From: an uncultured Pseudomonadota bacterium
GTDB lineage: Bacteria > Pseudomonadota > Gammaproteobacteria > Steroidobacterales > Steroidobacteraceae
Reading direction: 5' to 3'
DNA: 57,769 nt
NCBI GenBank assembly: GCA_902826225.1
Contig: CADEED010000003.1
Span: forward strand, 41,553 to 99,321
Below are positions 33,786-42,231 of the stretch, one piece after another. Within the stretch, counting starts at the first letter, position 1. The number at the start of each line of letters is the position of its first letter. The translations under genes were made by a program, and so were the position numbers. Under the pieces are notes generated by a model, which worked only from the letters and a program-made list of their open reading frames with translations, searched no databases and was not told the DNA's origin.

Positions 33786-34793
33786 ATGCAAGCACCGAAG
33801 CAGCAACTCCTGTCGGTCATCGTCCCCGTGTACAACGAGGCGGACGGCATCCAGGAATTTCACGCGCGCCTCGCGGCCGTGTTCGACAAGCTCGACCTGC
33901 GCTGCGAAGTCGTCTACGTCAACGACGGAAGTTCGGACGCGTCGATCGACAAGCTGCAGGAGCTGCGCGACCAGGACGCGCGGGTCGGCCTCATCGACCT
34001 GAGTCGCAATTTCGGCAAGGAACTCGCGATGACCGCGGGCTTCGATCTCGCGCGCGGTGATGCCGTGGTCATCATCGACGCCGACTTGCAGGATCCCCCG
34101 GAGCTGATCCCGGAGTTCGTGCGCGAATGGCGCGCCGGGTACGACGTCGTCTATGGCCAGCGCATCACTCGCCAGGGCGAGACGGCGCTCAAGAAGGCGA
34201 CGGCGTTCCTGTTCTATCGTCTGATCCAGAGCGTGAGCCGCGTGCGCATCCCGGTGGATACCGGCGACTTCCGCCTGATGAGCCGCCGTGCCGTCGAGGC
34301 GCTGAAGCGCCTGCGCGAGCAGCACCGCTTCATGAAGGGATTGTTCGCGTGGATCGGCTACAAGGCGAAGGCGGTGCGCTACCAGCGCGACGCGCGCCAC
34401 GCAGGCACGACGAGCTTCAACTACTGGAAACTGTGGAACTTCGCGATCGAGGGGCTCACCTCGTTCACCACGGCGCCGCTCAAGCTCGGCACCTATCTCG
34501 GGTTCTTCGTCGCCCTGAGTTCGATGGTGTACGGCCTGTACATCGTCTACAAGACCCTGGTGCACGGCAGCGACGTCGCCGGCTATCCCTCGCTGATGGT
34601 CGTGATGCTGTTCCTGGGCGGCGTACAGCTCATGGGTCTCGGCATCATCGGCGAGTACCTCGGGCGCATGTTCGATGAAACCAAGCAGCGCCCGCTGTAC
34701 CTCATCCAGCAATACCTGCCGCCGGCGGATGCCGAAACGACCGTGACACCGGTGCCGCTGCACCGCCCGTCGCCGGAGACGATCGCGCGATGA
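33786..34793 (+). CDS. Polyprenyl-phosphate glycosyltransferase, GtrB/ArnC-like GT2
   Basis: The 335-residue enzyme has SVIVPVYNEADGIQEFHARL, VNDGSSDASID, the DxD motif in VVIIDADLQDPPELIP, DTGDFRLMSRRAVEAL and two C-terminal membrane helices (LGTYLGFFVALSSMVYGLYI, LMVVMLFLGGVQLMGLGIIGEYL). This is the classical GtrB/DPM1/ArnC-like architecture: transfer of a sugar from a nucleotide to polyprenyl phosphate. It pairs with the GtrA gene just before it. Its stop overlaps the start of carA by 4 bases, which ties the carbamoylation block to the same transcript. Confidence 0.92.
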   Translation: MQAPKQQLLSVIVPVYNEADGIQEFHARLAAVFDKLDLRCEVVYVNDGSSDASIDKLQELRDQDARVGLIDLSRNFGKELAMTAGFDLARGDAVVIIDADLQDPPELIPEFVREWRAGYDVVYGQRITRQGETALKKATAFLFYRLIQSVSRVRIPVDTGDFRLMSRRAVEALKRLREQHRFMKGLFAWIGYKAKAVRYQRDARHAGTTSFNYWKLWNFAIEGLTSFTTAPLKLGTYLGFFVALSSMVYGLYIVYKTLVHGSDVAGYPSLMVVMLFLGGVQLMGLGIIGEYLGRMFDETKQRPLYLIQQYLPPADAETTVTPVPLHRPSPETIAR

Positions 34794-35908
34794 ACGGCGC
34801 GGGCAAACGCGTCCGCCTCGTGCTCGAGGACGGTACGGCGTTTGTCGGCGAGGGATTCGGCGCGTCGGCCGTCGTCGGCGGCGAGGTGGTGTTCAACACC
34901 GGCATGACGGGGTACGTCGAATCGCTGACCGACCCGTCGTACCGCGGGCAGATCCTCGTGCTCACCTATCCACTCGTCGGCAACTACGGCGTGCCGGCAC
35001 CGCGCGCCGCGGAATCCATCGATGGCCCGTACGAGTCCGGCCGGATCCAGCCGCAGGCGCTCGTCGTGCAGAGCTACTCACCTCACTACAGCCACATGGC
35101 CGCGAGCCGCTCGCTCGGCGACTGGCTGCAGGCAGAAGGCGTGCCGGGAATCACCGGCGTGAACACGCGTGAACTCACGCGCCTGCTGCGCCAGCACGGC
35201 ACGATGCGCGGGTGGCTCTTTCCCGAGTCCGTCGGACTCGAGCAGGCCAGGAACGAGGCGCACGAGATCGAGATGTCGCGGCAGGTGTTCGCGGACGTCG
35301 CGCCGCCCAAGGCGGTGACGTACGCCGGCGGCCGCACGCGCATCATGCTCGTGGACTGCGGGGCCAAGGACCAGATCGTGCGCTCGATGCTGAGCCGCGG
35401 CGTCACGGTCGTGCGCGTGCCATGGAACGCAGACCTGCGCGTCCACGCGGGCAACGTCGACGGCATTCTCATCGGCAACGGTCCCGGCGACCCGCAGGAG
35501 CTCAAATCGCTCTCGCAGCAGGTGGGCGCGCTCATGCAGGAGTTCGCGGGCCCGATCTTCGGCGTCTGCCTCGGTCACCAGATCCTGGCGCTGGCCGCGG
35601 GCGCCCGGACTTACAAGCTCGACTACGGCCATCGCGGCGTGAATCAGCCCGTGCAGGATCTGCTGACGCGCCGCTGCTTCGTCACCAGCCAGAATCACGG
35701 CTACGCGGTGGCCGACGACAGCCTGCCCACGTCGTGGCAACCGTGGTTCGTGAATCTCAACGACGGCACGAACGAGGGCATTCGCTCGCGGACGCGTCCG
35801 CACTTCAGCGTGCAGTTCCATCCCGAGGCGGCACCGGGTCCGCAGGACACCGGCCACCTGTTCGACGAGTTCGTCGCGCTCGCGGATTCACTCGCGGCGC
35901 GGAACTGA
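34790..35908 (+). CDS. carA: Carbamoyl-phosphate synthase small (glutaminase) subunit
   Basis: The 372-residue protein has the CarA N-terminal domain (VRLVLEDGTAFVGEGFG, EVVFNTGMTGYVESLTDPSY, LTYPLVGNYGVP) and a class I glutaminase domain with the catalytic Cys260 in GVCLGHQ and the His-Glu pair in FSVQFHPEAAPGP. It hydrolyses glutamine and channels ammonia to CarB. Several stretches (VLEDGTAF, LVLTYPLVGNYG, NLNDGTNEGI, FHPEAAPGPQD) resemble the eukaryotic CAD-type domain more than enteric CarA, judging from memory of those families. It is translationally coupled to the GT2 before it, which is unusual for a pyrimidine or arginine gene and suggests a dedicated role in making carbamoyl phosphate for EPS. 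Confidence 0.94.
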   Translation: MNGAGKRVRLVLEDGTAFVGEGFGASAVVGGEVVFNTGMTGYVESLTDPSYRGQILVLTYPLVGNYGVPAPRAAESIDGPYESGRIQPQALVVQSYSPHYSHMAASRSLGDWLQAEGVPGITGVNTRELTRLLRQHGTMRGWLFPESVGLEQARNEAHEIEMSRQVFADVAPPKAVTYAGGRTRIMLVDCGAKDQIVRSMLSRGVTVVRVPWNADLRVHAGNVDGILIGNGPGDPQELKSLSQQVGALMQEFAGPIFGVCLGHQILALAAGARTYKLDYGHRGVNQPVQDLLTRRCFVTSQNHGYAVADDSLPTSWQPWFVNLNDGTNEGIRSRTRPHFSVQFHPEAAPGPQDTGHLFDEFVALADSLAARN

Positions 35909-35910
35909 CG

Positions 35911-38900
35911 ATGTACGGACGCTATCTACCGCGCAAACCCAGGCGCGTGCTGGTGCTCGGTTCGGGCGCACTGCAGATCGGCCAGGCCGGCGAGTTCGAC
36001 TACTCGGGTTCGCAGGCGCTCAAGGCGCTGCGCGAGGAGGGCATCTACACCATCCTGGTCAACGCCAACATCGCCACGGTGCAGACCGACGAGGGTGTCG
36101 CCGACCGCGTCTATCTCTGCCCGGTCACGCCGGAAGTCGTCACCGACATCATCGCGAAGGAAGGCGTCGACGGCCTGCTGCTGTCGTTCGGCGGTCAGAC
36201 CGCACTCAACTGCGGTCTCGCGCTGCACGACTCGGGGGTGCTCGAGCGTTACAAGGTCAGCGTGCTCGGCACCCCGATCGAATCGATCCGCGACACCGAG
36301 GACCGCGACCTGTTCGCGCGGCGCCTGCGCGAGATCGACGTGCTCACGGCCAGGAGCCGCGCCTGCCGTGACGCGGCGAGCGCGATGGCGGCGGCACGGG
36401 AAATCGGTTTCCCCGTGATGCTGCGCGCGGGTTTCGCGCTCGGCGGCAAGGGCAGCGGCATCGTCGAGGACGAGGCCGCTTTGGCCGCCGCCCTGCATCG
36501 CGCCTTCTCCGGCGGCGCGCCCCAGGTGCTCGTGGAGGAGTGCCTGCGCGGCTGGAAGGAGATCGAGTACGAAGTGGTCCGCGACAGCGCGGACAACTGC
36601 ATCACCGTCTGCAACATGGAGAACTTCGACCCGCTCGGCATCCACACCGGCGAGTCGATCGTCGTCGCGCCGTCGCAGACGCTCGACGACGCGGAGTATC
36701 AGCTGCTGCGCAGCGTCGCGATCCGCACGATCCGCCATCTCGGCATCGTGGGCGAGTGCAACATCCAGTACGCGCTCGACCCGCTCAGCCGTGATTACCG
36801 GGTCATCGAGGTCAATGCGCGCCTGTCGCGCTCGAGCGCGCTCGCCAGCAAGGCGACGGGCTATCCACTCGCGTATGTCGCCGCCAAGCTGGCGCTCGGA
36901 TACTCGCTGCCCGACATCCCCAATGGCATCACCTGCCGTACGACGGCGCTGTTCGAGCCGTCGCTCGACTACATCGTCTGCAAGGTGCCGCGCTGGGATC
37001 TCAACAAGTTCCACGGCGCGGTGAAGCAGATCGGCAGCGAGATGAAGAGCGTCGGCGAGGTGATGGCCATCGGCCGCAACTTCGCGGAGAGCCTGCAGAA
37101 GGCGCTGCGCATGCTCGACATCGGCGTGCATGGTCTCGATCCGCACGCCTTCGAGTTCGACGACCTGCGCGCGGAGCTGCGCAACGCGACGCCGCGCCGC
37201 GTGTTCGCGGTGGCACGGGCGCTGCAGGACGGCATGAGCGTCGACGAAGTCCATTCGCTCACGCGGATCGACCGCTGGTTCCTGCATTGCCTGCTCGACG
37301 CGCTGCAGCTGCGCGCCGTGCTGCCGAACACGGATTTAGCGCGGGATCGCGATACGCTGCTCGCCGCGAAGCGGCTCGGTTTCTCCGACCAGGCGATCGA
37401 CGACATCACCGGCGTCGCGCGCGGCACGACGCGCACGCACCGCCACGCGCACGGCATTCGCCCGGCGCTCGCGCAGATCGACACGACGGCGGCCGAGTTC
37501 CCGGCCGAGACCAACTACCTCTACCTCACGTACAACGCTTCCCGGTCGGACATACCCGTGGCCGAGCGCAGGAAGATCGTGATACTCGGGTCCGGCGTCT
37601 ATCGCATCGGGTCCAGCGTCGAGTTCGACTGGTGCTGCGTGAGCGCGGCGCGCGCCGCCTCGAAGCTCGGCTACCAGACCATCATGGTCAACTACAACCC
37701 CGAGACGGTCAGTACGGATTACGATATCTGCGACCAGCTCGTCTTCGACGAGATCAGCTTCGAGACCGTGCTCGAGCTGTGCGAACGGGAGCAACCGGAC
37801 GGCGTGGTCGTCAGCATGGGTGGCCAGGTGCCCAACAATCTCGCGTTCCGGCTCGCGCAGGCCGGTGTGCGCGTGTTCGGCACGGCGCCGTCACAGATCG
37901 ATCGCGCCGAGGACCGGCACAAGTTCAGCAAGCTGCTCGACGAACTCGACATCGATCAGCCTCGCTGGACGCACATCACGGACCTCGACCGGGCGGACGA
38001 GGCCGTCCGGGCCATCGGCGGATTTCCCGTCCTGGTGCGGCCGAGCTACGTCCTGTCCGGCGCCGCCATGAGCGTCGCGCACGAACCCGTCGAGTTGCGC
38101 TCGATTCTCGGGCGCGCCAAGCGCGTGTCGCCCGACCACCCGGTGGTCGTGTCCAAGTTCGAGACCCATGCGCGCGAGTTCGAGATCGACGCGGTGGCGG
38201 ACAAGGGCAAGCTCGTCGTCTGGGCGATCAGCGAGCACATCGAGAACGCGGGCGTGCACTCGGGCGACGCCACGCTCGTGCTGCCGCCGCAGAACATGTA
38301 CGTGTCGACGATGCGCTCGATGCGGCGCATCGCCGCGCGCGTCGCGGCGGCGCTCGAGATCACCGGGCCGTTCAACATGCAGTTCCTCGCGAAGAACAAC
38401 GCGGTGAAGGTTATCGAGTGCAACCTGCGCGCGTCGCGCAGCTTCCCGTTCGTCTCGAAGGTTCTCGGCCACAACTTCGCGGAAGAAGCCATGCGGCGCA
38501 TGCTGGGCGTCGCCCGGGCTGTCGACCTCGAGAGCGTGGATCTCGACTACGTGGGCGTGAAGTCACCCATGTTCTCGTTCGGCCGGCTGTACGGCGTCGA
38601 TCCGATGCTCGGGGTCGAGATGGCGAGTACGGGCGAGGTGGGCTGCATCGGCATGGACGTGCACGAGGCCTTGCTGCAGTCCCTGACCGCCACCGGTTTC
38701 CGCATGCCCGTGAAGGGAGTCCTGCTCTCGCTGGGCCCGCACGCCGACAAGTATTCGTTCATGGAGGAGGCCCGCACGATCGTCGACGAACTGCGCCTGC
38801 CGATCTTCGCGACGCCGGGCACCGCCGCCGTGCTGCGGGAAATGGACATCGCCTGCACGCCCGTCGAAAAGGGTGAAGTGGATAGCGGCGTGCGGCTCCT

Positions 38901-39123
38901 GGACCAGGGGCTGGTCGATCTCGTGATCAACGTGCCCCGTGAATATGACAGCCAGGGGCGACCCGACGGCTTCGCCATCCGCCGCAGGGCCGTCGAGGGC
39001 GGCATCCCGTTGTTCACCGACCTGCAGCTTTCGCGGGCTCTCGTGGCGGCCCTGAAGGCCCGCCGGGCGAAACCCTTCGAGGTCCGGGCCTGGAACGACT
39101 ACGTGAAGGGCACCACCGGCTGA
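35911..39123 (+). CDS. carB: Carbamoyl-phosphate synthase large subunit
   Basis: The 1070-residue protein has two homologous ATP-grasp halves. The first half begins RVLVLGSGALQIGQAGEFDYSG and contains FGGQTALNCG, GFALGGKGSG and EVNARLSRSSALASKATGYP. The second half begins KIVILGSGVYRIGSSVEFDWCC and contains VSMGGQVPNN, VRPSYVLSGAAM and ECNLRASRSFPFVSK. A C-terminal methylglyoxal-synthase-like regulatory domain follows (KGVLLSLGPHADKYSFMEE to the end). It makes carbamoyl phosphate from bicarbonate, ammonia and two ATP. The opening GSGALQIGQAGEFDYSGSQA is close to CAD/CPSII enzymes and unlike E. coli CarB, which has GPIVIGQACEFDYSG. The gene follows carA by 2 bases and precedes the carbamoyltransferase group. 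Confidence 0.94.
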   Translation: MYGRYLPRKPRRVLVLGSGALQIGQAGEFDYSGSQALKALREEGIYTILVNANIATVQTDEGVADRVYLCPVTPEVVTDIIAKEGVDGLLLSFGGQTALNCGLALHDSGVLERYKVSVLGTPIESIRDTEDRDLFARRLREIDVLTARSRACRDAASAMAAAREIGFPVMLRAGFALGGKGSGIVEDEAALAAALHRAFSGGAPQVLVEECLRGWKEIEYEVVRDSADNCITVCNMENFDPLGIHTGESIVVAPSQTLDDAEYQLLRSVAIRTIRHLGIVGECNIQYALDPLSRDYRVIEVNARLSRSSALASKATGYPLAYVAAKLALGYSLPDIPNGITCRTTALFEPSLDYIVCKVPRWDLNKFHGAVKQIGSEMKSVGEVMAIGRNFAESLQKALRMLDIGVHGLDPHAFEFDDLRAELRNATPRRVFAVARALQDGMSVDEVHSLTRIDRWFLHCLLDALQLRAVLPNTDLARDRDTLLAAKRLGFSDQAIDDITGVARGTTRTHRHAHGIRPALAQIDTTAAEFPAETNYLYLTYNASRSDIPVAERRKIVILGSGVYRIGSSVEFDWCCVSAARAASKLGYQTIMVNYNPETVSTDYDICDQLVFDEISFETVLELCEREQPDGVVVSMGGQVPNNLAFRLAQAGVRVFGTAPSQIDRAEDRHKFSKLLDELDIDQPRWTHITDLDRADEAVRAIGGFPVLVRPSYVLSGAAMSVAHEPVELRSILGRAKRVSPDHPVVVSKFETHAREFEIDAVADKGKLVVWAISEHIENAGVHSGDATLVLPPQNMYVSTMRSMRRIAARVAAALEITGPFNMQFLAKNNAVKVIECNLRASRSFPFVSKVLGHNFAEEAMRRMLGVARAVDLESVDLDYVGVKSPMFSFGRLYGVDPMLGVEMASTGEVGCIGMDVHEALLQSLTATGFRMPVKGVLLSLGPHADKYSFMEEARTIVDELRLPIFATPGTAAVLREMDIACTPVEKGEVDSGVRLLDQGLVDLVINVPREYDSQGRPDGFAIRRRAVEGGIPLFTDLQLSRALVAALKARRAKPFEVRAWNDYVKGTTG

Positions 39124-39238
39124 GGGAGGGCCGAAAAAGTTAGACGCAGTTCCGGCATTGGGAGAAATGTGCCGGCGCGCGTGGCCGGAGCAGATAGGGG
39201 CTGATTTACAGTGCCCCGGGGAGTCGGAGGGAGAGGCA
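39124..39238 (+). promoter_or_regulatory. Spacer between carB and the SxtJ-like gene with a small inverted repeat
   Basis: The 115-base spacer holds an inverted repeat CCGGCA (39152-39157) and TGCCGG (39170-39175) with a 12-base loop. It is not followed by a T-run, so it is unlikely to be a terminator. No clear promoter was found, so read-through from carB is the simpler view. Confidence 0.3.
39226..39236 (+). promoter_or_regulatory. Ribosome binding site fixing the SxtJ-like start
   Basis: GGAGGGAGAGG lies a few bases before the GTG at 39239; the GGAGG core is 8 bases away. It decides for this GTG over an ATG at 39158, whose extra 27 residues are not conserved in character. Confidence 0.65.
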
Positions 39239-39640
39239 GTGTCCAGACAAAAGATCAAGATTCCGACCGATCGGAACTTCGGATTCACTTTCGCGGTGGT
39301 TTTCGGTCTCGTCGGCGCGTGGCTGTGGTGGAAGAAGAGCCGGTACGGCCTGCACTTTCTCGGTGCAGGGGCGGCATTCGCGCTCGTCGCGGCCGTGATC
39401 CCGAAGATCCTGCACCCGCTCAACGTGGTGTGGATGCAGTTCGGCCGCCTGCTCAACATGATCGTGAGTCCGGTGATCCTGGGCGTCATCTTCTTCCTCG
39501 TCTTCACGCCCGTCGCACTGTGGTTCCGCCTGATCCGCCGCGACGCGCTCCACCGCAAGTTCGATCGTGCGTCAACCAGCTACTGGCTACATCGCACGCC
39601 TCCCGGCCCGGAGGCCGAGAGCTTTCCGCAACAGTTCTAG
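39239..39640 (+). CDS. SxtJ-family small membrane protein
   Basis: The 133-residue protein has a short polar N-terminus (SRQKIKIPTDRNFGFTFAVV), three hydrophobic segments (FTFAVVFGLVGAWLWW, FLGAGAAFALVAAVIP, MIVSPVILGVIFFLVFTPVALWF) and a basic tail with DRASTSYWLHRTPPGP. It matches what I know of the SxtJ family, found beside NodU/SxtI-type carbamoyltransferases in the saxitoxin cluster and in polysaccharide loci. Its role is unknown; a membrane platform for the carbamoyltransferase is a reasonable guess. A GTG at 39239 with a strong ribosome binding site is the chosen start. It is followed 14 bases later by the tiny DUF5989-like gene. Confidence 0.85.
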   Translation: MSRQKIKIPTDRNFGFTFAVVFGLVGAWLWWKKSRYGLHFLGAGAAFALVAAVIPKILHPLNVVWMQFGRLLNMIVSPVILGVIFFLVFTPVALWFRLIRRDALHRKFDRASTSYWLHRTPPGPEAESFPQQF

Positions 39641-39654
39641 GGGAGTCAGGACAC

Positions 39655-39804
39655 ATGAGTCTGGTTCGAGAGTTGTGGGCATTCCTTCGCGCCCGGAAAA
39701 AATTCTGGCTCGTCCCGATCATCCTCGTGACGCTGCTCATCGGCGGCCTGCTGGTGTTCGCGCAGGGTTCGGCGCTCGCGCCGTTCATCTACACGCTGTT
39801 TTGA
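39655..39804 (+). CDS. DUF5989/SxtK-like 49-residue membrane protein
   Basis: This 49-residue single-span protein reads SLVRELWAFLRARKKFW at the N-terminus, then a hydrophobic helix (LVPIILVTLLIGGLLVFAQ) and ends in SALAPFIYTLF. The pattern ELWxFLRxRKKxWLxPI..LxxxGxLxVxxQGSALAPFIYTLF is characteristic of DUF5989 proteins that travel with SxtJ and NodU-type carbamoyltransferases (SxtK in the saxitoxin cluster). GGGGAGTCAGGA precedes the ATG. Function is unknown; it likely sits in the inner membrane with its basic side in the cytoplasm. Its constant position between the SxtJ-like gene and the carbamoyltransferase suggests a complex. Confidence 0.9.
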   Translation: MSLVRELWAFLRARKKFWLVPIILVTLLIGGLLVFAQGSALAPFIYTLF

Positions 39805-39820
39805 CGGAGCGCCGGTTCGC

Positions 39821-41659
39821 ATGAAGATCCTGGGAATTTCGGCGTACTACCACGACGCGGCGGCCGCGCTCGTCGTCGACGGCCAGATCGTGGCGGCGGC
39901 GCAGGAAGAGCGCTTCACGCGCAACAAGCACGACCCCGAATTCCCGGTCAACGCGGTGCGCTACTGCCTCGACGAGGCGGGCCTGAAGTACTCGGACCTC
40001 GATCACGTGGCGTTCTACGACAAGCCGTTCCTGAAGTTCGAACGGTTGCTCGAGACGTACCTCGCGTTCGCGCCGCGCGGCTTCAGCTCGTTCCGCAAGG
40101 CGCTGCCGGTCTGGATCAAGGACAAGCTCTTCCAGAAGGACGAGATCGTCAAGGCGCTCGAGACGCACCTGTCGAAGGACGAGGGCTGGTACCAGAAGCT
40201 GCTGTTCTCCGAGCATCACCTGAGCCACGCCGCGAGCGCGTTCTATCCATCGCCGTTCGAGCGCGCAGCCGTGCTCACGATGGACGGCGTCGGGGAGTGG
40301 ACCACGACGTCGCTCGCGATCGGCAACGGCAGCGATCTCAAGGTGGTGCGGGAGATCCATTTCCCGCACTCGCTGGGACTGCTGTACTCGGCGTTCACGT
40401 ACTACACCGGCTTCAAGGTGAATTCCGGCGAGTACAAGGTGATGGGGCTCGCGCCGTACGGCGAACCGAAGTACGTCGACCTGATCAGGAAACACCTGGT
40501 CGACATCAAGGACGACGGCACGTTCCGGCTCAACCTCGACTACTTCGACTACTGCACCGGCCTGCGGATGACGAACGAGAGGTTCGCCGAGCTGTTCGGC
40601 GGGCCCGCGCGTGAGTCCGAATCCCAGCTCGGCCAGCGCGAGATGGATCTCGCGGCAAGCGTGCAGGTGGTGACGGAAGAGATCGTCATCAAGCTCGCGA
40701 AGGGTATCCAGAAAGAGACTGGCGAACGCAACCTGTGCCTCGCGGGCGGCGTCGCGCTCAATTGCGTCGCGAATGGCAAACTGCTGCGCGAAAAGGTGTT
40801 CGACAACATCTGGTTGCAGCCCGCGGCCGGCGATGCCGGCGGCGCGCTCGGCGCGGCGCTCGCGGCCAACTACCTGTACAAGAAGCAGCCGCGCAAGGTC
40901 AGCGTCGTCGGCGACGCGATGCGCGGCAGCTACCTCGGGCCGCGCGACAAGCAGCCCGACGTCGAAAGGAAGCTGAGCGCCACCGGCGCCCGGTTCCACG
41001 TGCTCGACGATGGCGAGACCATCGAGCGTTGCGCGCAGGCGCTCGCGGCCGGCAAGGCCGTGGGCTGGCACCAGGGCCGCATGGAGTTCGGCCCGCGCGC
41101 GCTCGGCGGACGCTCGATCCTGGGCGATGCGCGCTCACCGGTGATGCAGAAGCTGCTCAACCTCAAGGTGAAGTACCGGGAATCGTTCCGGCCGTTCGCA
41201 CCGTCGGTGCTGAGAGAGCACGTCGAGGAGTGGTTCGAGATCGACGGCGACAGTCCGTACATGCTGCTCGTCGCCGACGTGCAGAAGCATCGTCGCATCG
41301 CGATGAACGAGGAGCAGCAGAAGCTGTTCGGCATCGAGAAGCTCAACGTGCCGCGCTCGTCGATCCCGGCCGTGACGCACGTGGACTACTCGGCGCGCGT
41401 GCAGACCGTGCATGCGGACACCAACCCGCGGTACCACGCGCTCATCAAGCGGTTCCACGAACTCACGGGCTGCCCGGTGATCGTGAACACCAGTTTCAAC
41501 GTGCGCGGCGAGCCCATCGTGTGCTCGCCCGAGGACAGCTTCCGTTGCTTCATGGGCACGGAGATCGAAGTGCTGGCCGTCGAGAACTGCTTTCTGGAGA
41601 AAGCGGAGCAGGACGCCGCGCTGAAGCAGCGCTACGAGAACGCCTTCACGCTGGATTGA
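39821..41659 (+). CDS. O-carbamoyltransferase, NodU/CmcH/SxtI family
   Basis: The 612-residue enzyme has the N-terminal ASKHA/Kae1-like domain (ILGISAYYHDAAAALV, QEERFTRNKHD, metal-binding SEHHLSHAASAF, LTMDGVGEW, LCLAGGVALNCVANGK). The C-terminal YrdC-like carbamoyltransferase domain contains HQGRMEFGPRALGGRSILGD, YRESFRPFAPSV, TNPRYHALIKRFHELTG and VNTSFNVRGEPIV. Such enzymes move the carbamoyl group from carbamoyl phosphate through carbamoyl-AMP to a sugar hydroxyl. With carA and carB encoded just upstream, its substrate supply is local. It follows the DUF5989-like gene by 16 bases. It most likely O-carbamoylates a sugar of the polymer or precursor. Confidence 0.94.
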   Translation: MKILGISAYYHDAAAALVVDGQIVAAAQEERFTRNKHDPEFPVNAVRYCLDEAGLKYSDLDHVAFYDKPFLKFERLLETYLAFAPRGFSSFRKALPVWIKDKLFQKDEIVKALETHLSKDEGWYQKLLFSEHHLSHAASAFYPSPFERAAVLTMDGVGEWTTTSLAIGNGSDLKVVREIHFPHSLGLLYSAFTYYTGFKVNSGEYKVMGLAPYGEPKYVDLIRKHLVDIKDDGTFRLNLDYFDYCTGLRMTNERFAELFGGPARESESQLGQREMDLAASVQVVTEEIVIKLAKGIQKETGERNLCLAGGVALNCVANGKLLREKVFDNIWLQPAAGDAGGALGAALAANYLYKKQPRKVSVVGDAMRGSYLGPRDKQPDVERKLSATGARFHVLDDGETIERCAQALAAGKAVGWHQGRMEFGPRALGGRSILGDARSPVMQKLLNLKVKYRESFRPFAPSVLREHVEEWFEIDGDSPYMLLVADVQKHRRIAMNEEQQKLFGIEKLNVPRSSIPAVTHVDYSARVQTVHADTNPRYHALIKRFHELTGCPVIVNTSFNVRGEPIVCSPEDSFRCFMGTEIEVLAVENCFLEKAEQDAALKQRYENAFTLD

Positions 41660-41663
41660 CGTT

Positions 41664-41696
41664 TTTGTCGGTAAACAGCAAATGTTTATTGACAAA
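41664..41696. promoter_or_regulatory. Long near-perfect dyad (14 + 5 + 14), possible operator or stem-loop
   Basis: Arm one is TTTGTCGGTAAACA (41664-41677), the loop is GCAAA, and arm two is TGTTTATTGACAAA (41683-41696). The arms match at 12 of 14 positions and the two mismatches become G-U pairs in RNA. It lies 4 bases after the carbamoyltransferase stop in an AT-rich island (41660-41710) and upstream of the DUF2975/YozG-like pair. No T-run follows, so it is a poor terminator. A TTGACA at 41689-41694 overlaps arm two, so binding there could block a promoter. An operator for the Xre-type regulator at 42232 is my preferred reading. Confidence 0.6.
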
Positions 41697-41744
41697 CGAT
41701 AAATTTATACGCAGTGTCCGCCCATCGACGGGTGAGGACGTCAC

Positions 41745-42221
41745 ATGAAATCGGGTGCGACGATTTTCTTGCGGGCAGTGCTGGTGCTCATCGGCATCGC
41801 CGCGCTGGCCATGCTCCTCGTGCAGCCGCACTTCGAGGGGCGCAACGCGAACGCGACAGCCTTCGAGGTCTACTTCGAGGACCCCTTCCTCGCATACCTC
41901 TACGTGGCTTCGGTCCCGTTCTTCGTCGGCCTGTACCACGCGTTCAAGGTCTTGAGCTTTGCCGGAGAGGACCGGCAGATCTCGCCGTCGGCCGTGAGAT
42001 CCGTGCGGATCACGAAGCACTGCGCGATCGCGCTCATCGTCTTCGTCGCCGGCGCGGAGGCCTGGATCCTGTCGATCGACGACGATGATCGGGCGGGGGG
42101 CGTGATGATGGGGGTGTTCATCGCGTTCGCCGCGATCGTGGTGGCCACGGCCATGTCCGTGCTCGAACGGACCCTGCAGAACGCCGTGGACATGAAGTCG
42201 GAAAACGATCTGACGGTATGA
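41745..42221 (+). CDS. DUF2975-family membrane protein
   Basis: The 158-residue protein has four membrane helices (IFLRAVLVLIGIAALAMLLV, FLAYLYVASVPFFVGLYHAFKVL, CAIALIVFVAGAEAWIL, GVMMGVFIAFAAIVVATAMSVLERTL) and the soluble segment FAGEDRQISPSAVRSVRITKH between them. This matches DUF2975 proteins, which are nearly always encoded beside a small YozG-like Xre regulator, as here (the next gene starts 10 bases on). The function of the family is unknown; the pair has been viewed as a membrane sensor with its regulator. Nothing links it to the EPS genes, and it appears after the AT-rich dyad, so it is probably a separate transcription unit. Confidence 0.85.
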   Translation: MKSGATIFLRAVLVLIGIAALAMLLVQPHFEGRNANATAFEVYFEDPFLAYLYVASVPFFVGLYHAFKVLSFAGEDRQISPSAVRSVRITKHCAIALIVFVAGAEAWILSIDDDDRAGGVMMGVFIAFAAIVVATAMSVLERTLQNAVDMKSENDLTV

Positions 42222-42231
42222 GGTGCGGCCC

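Noticed and set aside
35212..35910. N-terminal extension of carB through carA
   Set aside because: The frame is open in this stretch, but the sequence is a shifted reading of carA; CarB homology begins at the ATG at 35911.
39152..39175. Inverted repeat CCGGCA/TGCCGG as a terminator of carB
   Set aside because: The stem is 6 pairs with a 12-base loop and no T-run follows.
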